Of a DNA stretch of 64,000 nt, positions 23,571 to 35,471 are shown piece after piece. A program made the translations under genes and the position numbers. How positions within the stretch are numbered: the first letter of the stretch is position 1; every line of letters begins with the position of its first letter. The stretch lies in the NCBI GenBank assembly GCA_964030475.1, contig CAXIPT010000001.1, positions 2,579,075 to 2,643,074 on the forward strand, read 5' to 3'. This DNA is from Tethya wilhelma. Taxonomy: Eukaryota; Porifera; Demospongiae; Tethyida; Tethyidae. The notes under the pieces are model-generated. The model saw only the letters and a list, made by a program, of their open reading frames with translations. It did no database searches and was not told where the DNA came from.

Positions 23571-23698
23571 CCCTAAAACCTCACTATAGACTTGACATTC
23601 AAAATTGCTTTATAGCTAACGATCATTACCATGTATTTCTATTGCGGGATCCATGACCCCAGTGCAAAGTTAGAGTCAAGATACTATAGTGAATAGTT

Positions 23699-26078
23699 TC
23701 AGCTTTTTTCAAGACGAGGAGCACAAGATTTTAAAAGCCTATTCTCTGATCGTTGTCCATACATGGTTGAGAGAAGAGCAACTCCATAGCCTGTGGCTCT
23801 CTCACCCTGCATAGACATTATATAACACAAACCAAGTGTATAATTATAACGGTGAAACATAAAACATTTTGTCATGAAAAAACACTGATAACTCTTACAG
23901 AGTACACAGGTGCAGCCATGTCAATGTGTATCCACACTCCAGGGAAATCAAACCCAAGATGTGCACCAATAAAGAGACCAGCACAAGAGCTCTGGGCATT
24001 TGAGCGATCCTAAAATGATACAAGAAAGAAGTGATGGGTTGATAGTAAAATAATATGTAGTTGGTTAACCCACCATAACAGAGTTCTTCATATCAGCCAC
24101 CACGCTCTTGAACTCTGAGAAGTGCAGCTCTGGAGTGTAGGGTAGAGGAAAGTTGAGATCGCCACACGTCTTGCCAGCTTCTTGAACTGCTATCTGACAG
24201 TCTTCGTTGTTAGTGAGTACACCAGCATGGTATTTACCAGTAGAGATCCCCTAGGAGTCCACGGTGTGTGGGCATAAAATATTCCAACAACTCTCTTGCT
24301 AGTATTGTAAGTGGTACCTGAGCACCAGTGAGAGTGGCCATGTCAACCACCCAGTCTGCTTTAAGGTTCTTCCTAGCATAAGCTACTCCATCTCCCAGCA
24401 CCAGCCGACCCTCAGCATCAGTGTTGTTGATCTCCACACTCTTGCCAGAGTAGAGTGTGTGTATATCATCAGGACGGGTGGCTATGGGACCCACAGCATT
24501 CTCAGCAAGACAAAACAAGGCATGGAGATTCTGCTTGAAACCCTAATGGATTCACAGGAGGAGAGAGAGAGAGAGAGAGTGTGTGGGTATGTGTGGGAGT
24601 GTCTGTAGATAGTTTTGTCTACAGTACAACTTTGACCACATTAGACGTCCATCTTACTAGTTTGACTGCAGCTAAGAAGGCTCCCAAGATCCCAGCTGCT
24701 CCTCCACAGTCTCTCTTCATTCCTGGCATGGCAAGCTGGAAGATACAGAGGCAAGACAATGGCAAAGACACTACAAAATAAAAAGACGACAAAACTCACC
24801 TTTCCTTTGATTGAGAGTCCACCAGTGTCGTAGACGATCCCTTTACCAACCCAGCAGATCGTCTCCGTGGCTCCAGATGGAGTGTGACTGAGAACAGCCA
24901 GAGCTGGTTGGTGAACAGCTGCTTTACCAACACCATAGATACCTAGGAATAAATATTGGGAGGAGAGGTTACTTAGTTTATACAATTACTAATAAACTGT
25001 GATAGCGCTAAAGAACACACTTGATTTAAGGGATACAGTTCGAGTTTAGATGCAAAATCACGAGCTACTATAAGTTACAGTAACTTGAAATCTCACTGTT
25101 CTTACTGTACCTCCAAATCCCCCCTTGACAAGATCTTCCCCTTGGATAATCAGTGGCTCAATAGCAACCTGTTTCCCAACTTCACGTATTTTCTAACAAG
25201 AAACCGAAAGCAACACAAATCACATGGAGCGTACAAAACAAATCCTTAGGTTTAAAAACAAATAGCTTGACTCACATCCAGGAAGGAGTCGGTGTGCATT
25301 TCATTAGTGGGAGCATCGACAATCTCCTGAGCCAGTCTGATGCCCTCACTGAGGACGCCGAGGCACTTCATCTCCTCCTCCGTCACGGGTGAGCTGTTCT
25401 CACCGACGGGAAGGAACCCTACAGCAACCGTCTGTTTCTCATGGTCGCACGTCTTACGAGTGTAGATGGGAAATGCTCTAGAAATAGCACACCCGGAGGC
25501 AAGCATCTCACTACGTGGACACACCACCTGTAGAATTATGTCAAAGAAAATTCAATAACTTAATAAGGGCAAATCTTTGACAAGTTATGTATGGTTTGCA
25601 CCTACACATCAGTGTATATAGCAATCAATGGCATGCATGCATATGGCATACGAACTTACAATGATGGCAACATTCTTTCCTCCCTTTCTCTCCGACTGCA
25701 CCAACTTGGTGAGTGCATGAGCTCGTGACGGGGTATTGTGACGACTGAAGTCACTCGGAATCCCCCCAACCGAAGCCTTGTTCAGCCACAGAGGACACGA
25801 CCCAACCGTGCTAGTACCAAGAGAGTCCACGGCTGCTTTCCATGTCTGTAAACAAGAACACCATGCAAACACAGTTAGCAGTCACTGTGGTATTAAATAC
25901 ATGAAGTCTTTTCAGCCAGTTCAAGTGTGCTCACATCTTCAGTGACTTTATCCCCCAGGTATGGAGCTAGAGATGCAAATGGCACTGCACTCAAGTTGAT
26001 CTTCTTTCCAACAATGGTACATGGTCTCTCTGCGGGATCACCAGCAGAGACAGTTGTGTGGAACCTGATTTCAGTCAT
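23699..26078 (-). CDS. NPEPL1: NPEPL1-type M17 leucyl aminopeptidase
   Basis: Predicted cytosolic zinc/manganese aminopeptidase of the M17 family. Ten exons on the minus strand: 25935-26078, 25660-25845, 25276-25527, 25111-25192, 24800-24942, 24658-24735, 24318-24542, 24074-24250, 23899-24009, 23699-23806. They sum to 501 codons plus a stop, close to vertebrate NPEPL1. Key metal and catalytic motifs are intact: [17 protein letters not shown] around residue 260 and the M17 signature NTDAEGRL at about 335-342. [38 protein letters not shown] and [14 protein letters not shown] follow the NPEPL1 subfamily pattern. The start was set at MTEIRF because the open frame upstream has no ATG. It shares a 187-bp divergent promoter region with PSMB2. 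Confidence 0.93.
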
Positions 26079-26265
26079 GATCAGATGCAATGATGATGAT
26101 TCACTGGTAAGGGTCCGAAAAAATTAGTAAAACGTGGTAAATTTGATTCGGGTAAAACGTCAAATGAGATCACGTGCACTGCACACGTTTGTACAACACT
26201 GCACATCTGCTGAAACGTCTCGTCTCTTCATTGATTCATTGGCTTGCTACTGTGCCTCATAAACA
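26079..26265. promoter_or_regulatory. divergent promoter region of NPEPL1 and PSMB2
   Basis: Only 187 bases separate the two start codons, so both promoters must lie here. AACGTCA occurs at about 26156 and a CACGTG E-box at about 26172. A bidirectional promoter is inference from spacing. Confidence 0.5.
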
Positions 26266-26907
26266 ATGGAGTGCCTGATTGGAATCAAATGCGACTCGTT
26301 TACGATCCTGGCACACGATAACTCGGCAGGAAGGAGCATCCTAGTCATGAAACAAGATCAAGAGAAGCTGTTTCGTCTCGATGACAAGCTGGGCATGGTG
26401 GTGTGTGGTGAGTCCGGAGACACTGTCTACTTTGGTGACTACATCCAAAAGAACGTTGCACTCTATCGTATGAGAAATGGCTACAGCTTGTCGCTACGTG
26501 CAGCTGCAAGCTACACAAGAAACGAACTAGCGTATTATCTTCGTCGCTCACCATATTTAGTGAACTTGATGTTGGGTGGATATGACTCCAAGACTTCACA
26601 GACTCACCTCTACTACATGGACTATCTCGGCACCCAAGCTGAGGTTCCGTACGGAGCTCACGGCTATGGTTCGAGTTTTGTCCTTGGGCTTTTGGATAAG
26701 TTCCACCGTCCCAATATGACACAAGCGGAAGCAGAGGAGGTGTTGATAAAGTGCTTTGAAGAGGTACAGAAACGACTCGTGATCAATTTGCCTAGCTTCT
26801 CCTATTACATCATTGATGAGAATGGATTTTCAGAGAAGAAGATATTTTCAGTGGCAAAGGAGGATGACCTCCCTGTACCTATGGAGGCCACTGTGGTTGC
26901 AGCGTAA
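26266..26907 (+). CDS. PSMB2: proteasome subunit beta type-2 (beta-4 position)
   Basis: Structural, non-catalytic beta subunit of the 20S proteasome core. A single open exon of 213 residues starts MECLIGIK, matching the family start with no propeptide and no N-terminal catalytic Thr. Recognisable stretches are DYIQKNVALYRMRNGY, YHVNLLL-like YLVNLMLGGYD, YYMDYLGT, AHGYGSSFVLGLLD and CFEEVQKRLVINLPSF. Length is close to the usual 201. All neighbouring genes are split by many introns, so the intronless structure stands out and could reflect a retrocopy or ancestral intron loss. It is convergent with the DOK-like gene at 27203. Confidence 0.96.
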   Translation: MECLIGIKCDSFTILAHDNSAGRSILVMKQDQEKLFRLDDKLGMVVCGESGDTVYFGDYIQKNVALYRMRNGYSLSLRAAASYTRNELAYYLRRSPYLVNLMLGGYDSKTSQTHLYYMDYLGTQAEVPYGAHGYGSSFVLGLLDKFHRPNMTQAEAEEVLIKCFEEVQKRLVINLPSFSYYIIDENGFSEKKIFSVAKEDDLPVPMEATVVAA

Positions 26908-27202
26908 CTGATCCTGATGCTACCTCATTTAGTATTCATTGTATTATGTACATATGCACTATTATCCTGTATCAAGAAAATTAATTATTACAACTTGTTT
27001 TTCAAGATATAATTATGTGTACACCTCTTCATACCTTGTGTGAACCTCTAAGTGAAGCAAGCTGTAACTATATTAATTACTTTAGTCACAACCAAAACTA
27101 TGTCATTATCACAATAGAACTACACTCTTAGAAAGTGAATTGGTGTCACATTGTAATTGATTCTACACAACACATGTACACGCTACAAAAAGAAAAAAAA
27201 TA

Positions 27203-30200
27203 TTATGATCGAGCTTTTGGCTTAGGTTTCACTTTTGGTTTAGGAGTAACGGTGGGTTTTGAAGAAGTTGGTGGATTCTCATAGTCCATGTTTGAGTTTT
27301 GCATGCTAATACTTCGTTGAGGAGGAACAGGAGCTTCTTCTGTAGTGGGAGTTCCATTATGAACACCCAAGTCATAGTGTTCTTCAACAACCCCACAATG
27401 TCCATTTGCAGTTACAGAAGATTCGTTCTTGCTCGAGTGTTGTCTTTCAGCAGGAATCGGAGGGCCGTCAATGTTAACATACCCGTGCTTAAGTTTTTGG
27501 GATTGCTGTGTTCTTGGTGGAGTTGTGGGTGGTGCTGTTGGGGAGGTTTCTCTCTTCTTGTAGCTTGCTTTGTAGGCAGCAGTTTCTCTGTTTTTTATTT
27601 CAGTGTTTTCATAACCAGGTGGAGGGGCAGGGGGAGATTCAATATCCACTCGCTTTTTCTTTTTGAAATTTACCTCACTGTAAATGGGAGGTGCACCAGG
27701 TTTGGCATCTACATCGGTGTAAATTGGAAGGCTTGAGGGTTTGTCCCTGTGATAATCAGTAGAAATAGGAGCAGCAATGCTACTATCACCACCACCTCTC
27801 GTCTTGTCTAAGTCTTCTGATGAGAGTGTACCGTAAGGGTCAAACTTTGAACGATACGTTATAGCATTGTTTGGTGGAGAAGCAGAAGATCCATGAACAA
27901 ATCTCCCTAGCTCGTGTGAAGGATGTTCAAACTTCCCAAATTGAGCCTGGTTCTCAGGTTTATGATCTAGTTTCCCATACTCATCCTCAGGATGTGTTCT
28001 GTGAGAGGAGATACTGTGATCCAATTTACCATATTCTTCAGTTTGACGGCTACTAGTGTGCTCTAGTTTGCCATATTCTTCAGTTTGACGGCTACTAGTG
28101 TGCTCTAGTTTGCCATACTCTTCAGTTTGACGGCTACTAATGTGCTCTAGCTTGCCATATTCTTCAGTTTGACGGCTACCAGCATGCTCTAGCTTGCCAT
28201 ACTCTTCAGTTTGACGGCTACTAGTGTGCTCTAGTTTGCCATATTCTTCAGTCTGACGACCACTAGTAGCATGGTCTAGCTTCCCGTACTCATCCTCTTG
28301 TGCTCCCTGCTGCCTTGGTGGTAAAATTGGCACTCTCTTGTTTGGCTGAAGGTGATGATCCAATCTTCCATACTCCTCCGGTCCACCTTGAGGAGGCCCT
28401 CCCCTCTCGGACTCATTGTGCCTGAAATGATCGAGTGCTTTGTACTCATCATTTCTGGAAAGTACATCAGGATTTGAGTTTGACCGTGAAAGTGATGCCT
28501 TTGCTGTGTTAGGAGATCTCTCTCGATAGCGGACCGTACTTGGTCGAATCTTTGGTCTATTGTCATCAATCTGTGAGTACACTTCCTCTGAAGCCTGTGG
28601 CAGGGCCTTCCTTGGTTGATAAGGAGGTGGTTTCTGAGGTGGTGGAGAGCGCTTCAATGAAGCTACTGGTGATCTCTGCCAATCCAGCCTGCGATATTCG
28701 TTTTCACGTGCTCTGGATGAAACACTCGGTGTGCTTATTGCTCGGTTCATGTTAGGTGACCTATGTTCGAGCTTTCTGTAATCTTCAACTTCATTGTCTA
28801 CCGGGTCCGGTATCTCCTCGTAGTCCATTCGTTTGCGGGAAATCTTTGGACTGGTGCGATTCAAAGTCACCGAGCTAGTTTGACTGCCTACATTCAGTCG
28901 TCCATATTCGGGAGGAGGTTGGGGTAATGAAGCATTAGGTGCAGGATGTACTGGCTTCTTGTGATGCTTCAATTTGTGGTACTCATCCACTTCAGAGCTT
29001 ACAACAGCAGCAGCTGTAGCGCCAAGAGGAGCATCGTCATCCAAGACATCTTCGTAGACTTCTACAGGATTGAAGCGAGGTATGTTTGCAGCAATGCTTG
29101 AGTTAAATGCATTGTCTCCTCCGTCAATGTACTCCAGTAGCTCAGGGATGGCAACGTGAGTAGGGCCTTCGGACGGGGTTTGCAGGGGAGGGGGCAAGGA
29201 TGGGGGGAGAGTAGGAAGAGGCCGTCTGTCAGAGGGTGACTCCTAGAACAACAAACACACAATCGTATACAGCAAGAGTTGAGTATATAATGTATCTTAT
29301 TCTACATAATATTAATAGTATGGAGAATAAGGTCCAACTCAACAGACTGAGCACAACAAAATTGTCAATTACAATACTATTACACGTCTTGTATAATAGT
29401 ATTATACCTGTTGTGTCCCAGCTTGCTGTTTCTTGTTTTTCAGCATTGCCACCACAGTTTCGATGGCATGAGTCACCTGGACACTGTTGGTGCATCCAAA
29501 ATAGAATTCCCTGGCACCTGTTGAGCTGCGACTGCAGTGACAAACATAATAACAATGTTGACGAACAGTACATTACATCTCAACACTCTATATGTCAATA
29601 TTTATAAGCCTTTTCAACGACTCAACACCAAGTGGGATGCTACCTCAACTTGGCAGAGAAGATACGATAAGTTGACAGATGAACCATATTAGGCTCACTC
29701 TGACATGAACGTGGACAAGGAGAGTGGAAGTAGTAGCGACTACAAGAGATGTTTGTACATCACAACAATGAGTTTGTATACCATTATGGCTAGTACTAAT
29801 GTTAAGAAGTCCCTAGACACCTGATAAGTAAGTACCTGTAACATGCACCATAACAAGCACAATACACACAACCATACAATATGAATGCTCTGTAACATGC
29901 TAGCTGTAGTAGACAGTGCTAACCTCCCAGGGTATATGGTCAGTGTGTTCTTCTTGGCTTTAAATGAGCGGATGTGAGAGAGTCTCCATTTGACCACTTG
30001 TTCGTTTGTATCTCTCGTCCAGATGGTGAGGTCTCCTTCTTTTTCACGGAGTTCTAAGATTGCCGGTCCTTGGTAGCGGAGAAATTCAGACTCAAGAACA
30101 TCTACATCGTACCGTAAGATGCCCGCTATGGTGTGTGTGTGTGTATGTGTGTGTGTGTTGCCTAGGTGAGGATCTCTACTTTAAGCGAGTAGTTATCATT

Positions 30201-31086
30201 GTGACAGTCAAGTATTCAAAGCATACATGAAAACTGTAACCATATTATTAGTGTAGTATCCACTCACTACACTCGCCATTACACATACACAAACAGCTGT
30301 TAACTCCCACAGAAAAATCCTCACATGTTGTAATAAGTTATAGGGAATAAGAAATTGTTAGCCATACAATAAGGCCTCTGGTGTCTGCTTCCATCTTATA
30401 ATAGCTGACATCAACCTATTTAGGAGACACCTATTATGTATCTATGTCCATAATTGGAACAGGATTCCTGGCAATGGCCATGTTTGTAAAGGAGAACATT
30501 GAGGGAATTGTCTTGTGGTGGATTCAGTTTACCCATCAACCATTAAGTCAGGCATGAATCACACTTATCTCTCACCAAGCTCTTCCTGCTTTTCGAAGTC
30601 ATTGTCAAGTAGCTTACAATACAACCTTGCAGGACAAGGTGGTGTCACAAAGCCAAGTATATTATTTTCTTTGTGTATAGAGGAATTTTGTTGTGTGGGT
30701 TCTCACCACAGACAGGAGGGGTGATTAGTGTGCTGGTGATATTAAGCCACCAGAGTGCTACAGGTCCTTCATTATGAGCTTCAATGTGGGAAAATGATAT
30801 ATTGTTTTGTGACAACAAGATGTACTATGTCCCAAGAAGATCAAGCTTTTGTGGCGAATGCATGTGAGTGAGTATCAATCATTACATATCAAGGCACAAG
30901 GACTTGACATGTGTATACAGATAAGCTTGGTTCACTAGATTTCCTCTTCCATTGCAAAATGTATGTATATCAGATGCACATTTAGAAACTTCTTCTAATT
31001 CTAGGTCAACAGTTTGCATTGTGCTGAATAACCATAATTATTGTGAACACAGCTATTGATTGATGACACCCATTCATGTTCACATG

Positions 31087-31137
<51 letters not shown>

Positions 31138-31911
31138 TCGCACACTCATATACCTCCATCAGGTCCTCGTACCAGCAACACTGCATTCAAGCAACTCTTC
31201 CATTCTTCAGCCTCTCCGACTGTCTTGGCCTCAAACTGACACATGACACGATCAGACATTTCAATGTAAAAGAAGTTCTTTCTCTCAGCCAGTAACTCAA
31301 TGGCAACGGCGTCATCGAGATCCACAGTCAGCTTTGGCGGCGAGAATTCCTGGAATTTCTTTTCACTCTGATAACCATCCATGAGCTTGTGACCTCCACT
31401 TAAGGAGCGGAAAACCATGAAGAAATCTTTGTACGTTTTGGGCTGCACAGACGGAAGATGGAAGTGTCACATAAATGAGATAACATCTGGAGTGTACACT
31501 GACCACACCTGTCAACATCAACTGCACAATCACTTTTCAAGGATAGCATGCATGCATAATGAATTCTGCAGCAATTAGCAATTTCTACACAGCAACTGGG
31601 CAACAAGTGTAGTGCAACTTAGCAACTTGAAAAGTACCGTATCATCTGACATACAAAACTACGATGAATAACTCATACTCACACAAAAACAACATAGCAA
31701 TGTTTCTTTAGATATTGAAGGCTTTAATCTAGCAAAAACTGTTTTCCCTACATTTGATATTATACACAAATAACTATACCTGTACTTTTACAAGCAAGAT
31801 AGAGTACTTGCCTTGACCTACCCCTTGTATGTTAGCTCCACTGGTTCCTTTATTTCTAGAGGCCTTGTACCTCAAATAGCCTTTCTTGACGATATCTGCT
31901 TGTGACTGCAT
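27203..31911 (-). CDS. DOK-like PH-PTB adaptor with a long tyrosine-repeat tail
   Basis: Predicted membrane-proximal docking protein for tyrosine-kinase signalling. Six exons (minus): 31780-31911, 31154-31442, 29924-30125, 29644-29739, 29408-29531, 27203-29242; 2883 bases, 960 residues. Residues about 5-140 form a PH domain (IVKKGYLRYK, GKYSILLVKVQPKTYKDFF, EAEEWKSCLNAVL). Residues about 145-275 form a PTB/IRS domain (YQGPAILELREKEGDLTIW, WRLSHIRSF, REFYFGC, HAIETVVAML). The tail is disordered and holds about 14 EYxxL/DYxxL motifs, including eight EYGKLEH/EYGKLDH copies, many in 14-residue repeats. Such motifs are typical SH2-binding or ITIM-like sites once phosphorylated. The tail ends in a Pro/Lys-rich stretch. 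PH-PTB-tail order fits DOK1-3 and DOK-like IRS relatives. It is divergent from the DOK-like gene at 32506. Confidence 0.87.
28015..28296 (-). repeat. 42-bp coding tandem repeat (EEYGKLEH-linker)
   Basis: Five to six consecutive 42-bp units encode EEYGKLEH followed by TSSRQT, AGSRQT or ISSRQT, flanked on both sides by degenerate copies. Unit-to-unit differences are few at the DNA level, which points to recent expansion. The unit length is a multiple of three, so the frame is kept. Confidence 0.9.
31089..31136. repeat. CA microsatellite in DOK-like intron 2
   Basis: A 48-base CA tract lies 15 bases inside the intron after the PH-domain exon donor (complement of 31153). Confidence 0.9.
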
Positions 31912-32505
31912 CTTTTCTTCTTGCCCAAACGACGATAAAACACGCAGGTTCACTCTCTAGCTCTCAGGATTTTTGCTATGTGGTTAGGTCATGGTGGCAG
32001 CGCTGTAATAATTATGACTTGCCCACGTTTCCTGTGCGGCGCGCGCGCGGCATTTAGTATTGATCACGTGGCAGTTTAATGACGTCATTAGAACCGTTAC
32101 ACCCACTACTGGCCAGCTCCTGGAGCTACATACTGAAAGTATCGCAACTGTTTGGGAGAGTTTCTGCTGATTTACAGAGGATCGGTGAATACCTTGGATT
32201 AAAGAGACAATCACACAACATCAGGAAACTAGAACGCTTCTGGTGGCAATTATTTTGGTCGAAACAGCTGTTTGCAAGGGTGAGTCTGAGCTAGTAAGAT
32301 AGTAAATTTGGTCCGAGGCTTTCAGTCAGCAAAGCCCTTTCTGTAAAACAGTGTACATGCTGTTTTGAGTTTTGTTACACTGTACGCTAATTCTTCTGCA
32401 GTTCTTTACCGTAAACACCATCTCCTAAGAGACAAATACAAGCTGTACCTGAGTACCTGTTGGAGAAGTTTAAAAAGTACAGAATAACAAACACTACAAT
32501 TCGCA
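31912..32505. promoter_or_regulatory. divergent promoter region of two DOK-like genes
   Basis: The region between the two ATGs contains GCGCGCGCG at about 32039-32049, an E-box CACGTG at 32065 and a full CRE TGACGTCA at 32080-32087. The CG-rich words stand out from AT-rich surroundings. Promoter function is inference from position. Confidence 0.45.
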
Positions 32506-35040
32506 ATGGCTGACAATGATATAGTTCATAGAGGGTATATGTACGTGATCAGAAACCCCAGAAATGGAGTGGTGAGTTTCAACCATAAAGTGTTAACTCT
32601 CACCTGTTTCTTCACCACTATATAGCACTCACTTGCATGCCTATAATAGCTAATTATGAATTTTGTGATGTCAATTTTCATGACTCATTGACACTCACCT
32701 ATGTGTATGGTTTGTGTAAACTATATGTGAACTCGGTATGAGAAACCACACAACCTTACTCTCTTTTCCCTGTTTGAGTATCCATTAACCTCCCCCTCCC
32801 CCTCAGCTTGGCAAAGTGAAGACAGTGACCTCACGCAGGCACTGGGTAGAACTGCGTAAGGACTCCTCTCGAGGTGGCAAGAGATGCATCCAGCTTTATC
32901 GCAATGAAGAAAGTCGCAGTGAACCAATACGGACCTTCTTTCTCGACAAACAGGTGTGACGCAAGGGTTGTTTGTGAGTGTTGTAAAAACATTTATCATT
33001 ATGTTTCCTTTTCAGTATGGGATAGTGGCTATAAGTTTACTCAATTCACATGCTTGTAGTTACTAAGTAGAGCCTGTCTAGTCAACTGGTGCCGTGAAAA
33101 ACAGAATTATAGCATCATAACTGTAACACAACTTGGTGATGCTGTGGCTGAAGGGTCCTGTATTGTACATTGTTTCTTGTAGGAATTTAAGCAGTGATCT
33201 TTGTGTGTCATTTTCAATACAGTCTCTGAAGTCAGTGCAAAAAGTCGAAGCCAAGAAGGCATTTGTTCTCCACCTTCACGATGAAGTGTGCATGTTCCAG
33301 TGTGCCTCACGTGCTGATATGGAAGACTGGTACCGCGATGTACAGAAGTACCTTGTCAGTGGACAACCATCAACTGGGACAACAGATGTTGCTCAAGGCT
33401 CAACTGAAGGACAGATTTATGAAGGTTAATTGGCAAACCATTGTTTGAAATGGTGTGCTCTTACAACTCTCTAGTTACCCTAGTTACTCTAATTGTACCT
33501 ATGGGAATAGGTGATTATGATGCTTGTAGTTATCATGTGTTCATGTGTGTGTATACGTATGTATGTATGTATGTATGTATGTATACCCACATCATGTATG
33601 ATTAATGAGTAATGCGGTGCACTTACTTAGTAGCCACAAATGCTCTGTCTTGTGTTGACAATCACCATAAATACACATGTTTGCGACAGAACTGAAAGTA
33701 TAATGCTATACACACACACTCACCACATTACTATTGTACACACACACACCTATCAAAGCATAATCATTATCCTATACCACCAATGTTCCACACACACACA
33801 CACTCGCTCAGTTGTTCCAGATGACGAAACATTTCATGTGAGGCTTCGTCGATCAAGCACACTAACATTCAGTGGTCCCTGTATTCTTGAAATTCTCAAA
33901 GATTTCGAGCGTAATCTCTTCCACATTGCTGTTTTTACCGACGATCCTGTGCCAAGGCTTGTAGTAAAATGGCAGATTGACCACATAAGACAGTACGGCT
34001 CCAACCAGATGGCTTTCAAATTTGAATCAGGAAGGTAGATGTCTGCATGTGACACTGTATTGTAGTACACATGGTTATAGTGATTGTCAACTGATTAATC
34101 GTATTGTTTTTGTCGATCAATACAATTCAGAAAATCTCCCACTGGAGTGGACTGGTTCATTGTTGATACTGATCGTGGGGCAGCTGTAAAGATACACAAA
34201 GCTGTCGATTACTGGGCCAAACACATTGTGGAGAATGCTAATAACACTGGACGAGTGAGTTGATACACACAGACACACCGTAGATAATGCATGCTGGTTT
34301 GGAAGTCGATTAGAATACTGCTATTCTCTGCTCCAATGCCTTTGAGTTCTAGTAGCTCAGACCTGGGTTAGAATCCCAGCTAGATCTATGATTTTCCATG
34401 CACATACTTGCCTGTACTCTCATTCACTCAGTTCTGTTACTCTCACACTATAACCACACTTTCCTGTTCCACACAACCTAACAGCGACGAGATACTCTGC
34501 CTTCTCCACATTCTCAAAGAAATGGTGGTCTAACTAGCCCTCCACCCATTGCCCCTCAGAGTAGCCAGTCTTTGCCCAAGGACACTACTTTCTACATGCC
34601 TTTAACAGGCCAGCGACAAGAGGGCTCAGTTTATGCAAAACCTGAATCAGATGTGAGTTGAAATTCGACTGTTCAATTGAATTTTTGTGTTGAACACTAA
34701 TGTTTACAGTATGATGTCAATTTTAAAGGCGATATCTGTTGTCTCTTACACACAGGCCCGTGGAAAGAATGCCAGAGTACCTCCAAGAGTTCCACGTTCA
34801 CCTAGTGCATCGGGTACCACCTCCACCTACCAACCACTGCAACCAACTTCCAGTGGTGCATATATTGGTGACAGTACCTACCAAGGCATCAACCCTCGCA
34901 CTGTTGACCCTCAAAATGCAGCTGCAAGAAGAAACCAGCAGCCATCTTCCAACGAGACATACATGGGACTCAATGCCCAAACCAGGAACTCTGTTGAATC
35001 ACAACAATACATGGATCTCAAGAGTAGCCGTCCCAAGTAA
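32506..35040 (+). CDS. DOK-like PH-PTB adaptor, paralogue B
   Basis: Predicted tyrosine-kinase docking adaptor. Seven exons: 32506-32571, 32807-32953, 33223-33424, 33812-34034, 34131-34254, 34485-34652, 34756-35040; 404 residues. The PH domain is at about 5-125 (IVHRGYMYV, SRRHWVELRK, RADMEDWYRDVQKYL). The PTB domain is at about 140-250 (FHVRLRRSSTLTFSGPC, VKWQIDHIRQYGSN, DWFIVDT). The tail carries tyrosines in YMPL, VYAKP, TYQPLQ, TYQGI, TYMGL and QYMDL contexts, mostly YxxL/YxxM-like. Exon sizes and phases match paralogue C almost exactly, and the last exon is near-identical in part. It is divergent from the minus-strand DOK-like gene and tandem with paralogue C. Confidence 0.9.
33559..33584. 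repeat. ATGT tetranucleotide repeat
   Basis: About six GTAT/ATGT units inside an intron of the DOK-like paralogue B. Confidence 0.8.
34346..34385 (+). other. tRNA-like relic (A-box and B-box words)
   Basis: TAGTAGCTCAGA is followed by CTGGGTTAGAATCCCAG, which resembles the D-arm and TpsiC-arm of a tRNA but with the anticodon region missing. It lies in an intron of DOK-like paralogue B. It may be a decayed tRNA or tRNA-derived SINE fragment, or chance. Confidence 0.3.
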
Positions 35041-35257
35041 ATATTTTTGTGATAACCATACTAAATGTTGCAGTATGTATTTTTTTTTGTGTCTTTCAGC
35101 TTCATTTTCACTTGTTGTGTTTTTGTTTAATGCACATTCACTGTTTGTATTGATACACTGAAGTCCATGTCCAGTGTCTAAGAATTTATATACTTTTTCA
35201 ACCATCTGTTTGTGTGTGGCGAATGTTTTATGCTAAACCAAATATACCTTGGGTATT

Positions 35258-35345
35258 GCGCGCGAATATCACGCAGTAAAAGCGCGAAATATTTTGCGCA
35301 CGTGGGGCCCGGGAACTTGCGAATTGCAAAGCTGACGTGACGCGC
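35258..35345 (+). promoter_or_regulatory. GC-rich promoter patch of DOK-like paralogue C
   Basis: GCGCGCG at 35258-35264 and GCTGACGTGACGCGCGG near 35330 lie 130-215 bases before the start codon at 35472. The surrounding sequence is AT-rich. Promoter role is inferred from position. Confidence 0.4.
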
Positions 35346-35471
35346 GGCGAATCCTTATGACTGCCGGATCTTGAATTCCTTCTGATGACTTCCTTGAGGG
35401 TTCACGACAGGTATACACTTTCCTTGGACGGCCACTCTTTGTGAACTTGCTGTAAGACTACGTTTGAAATT

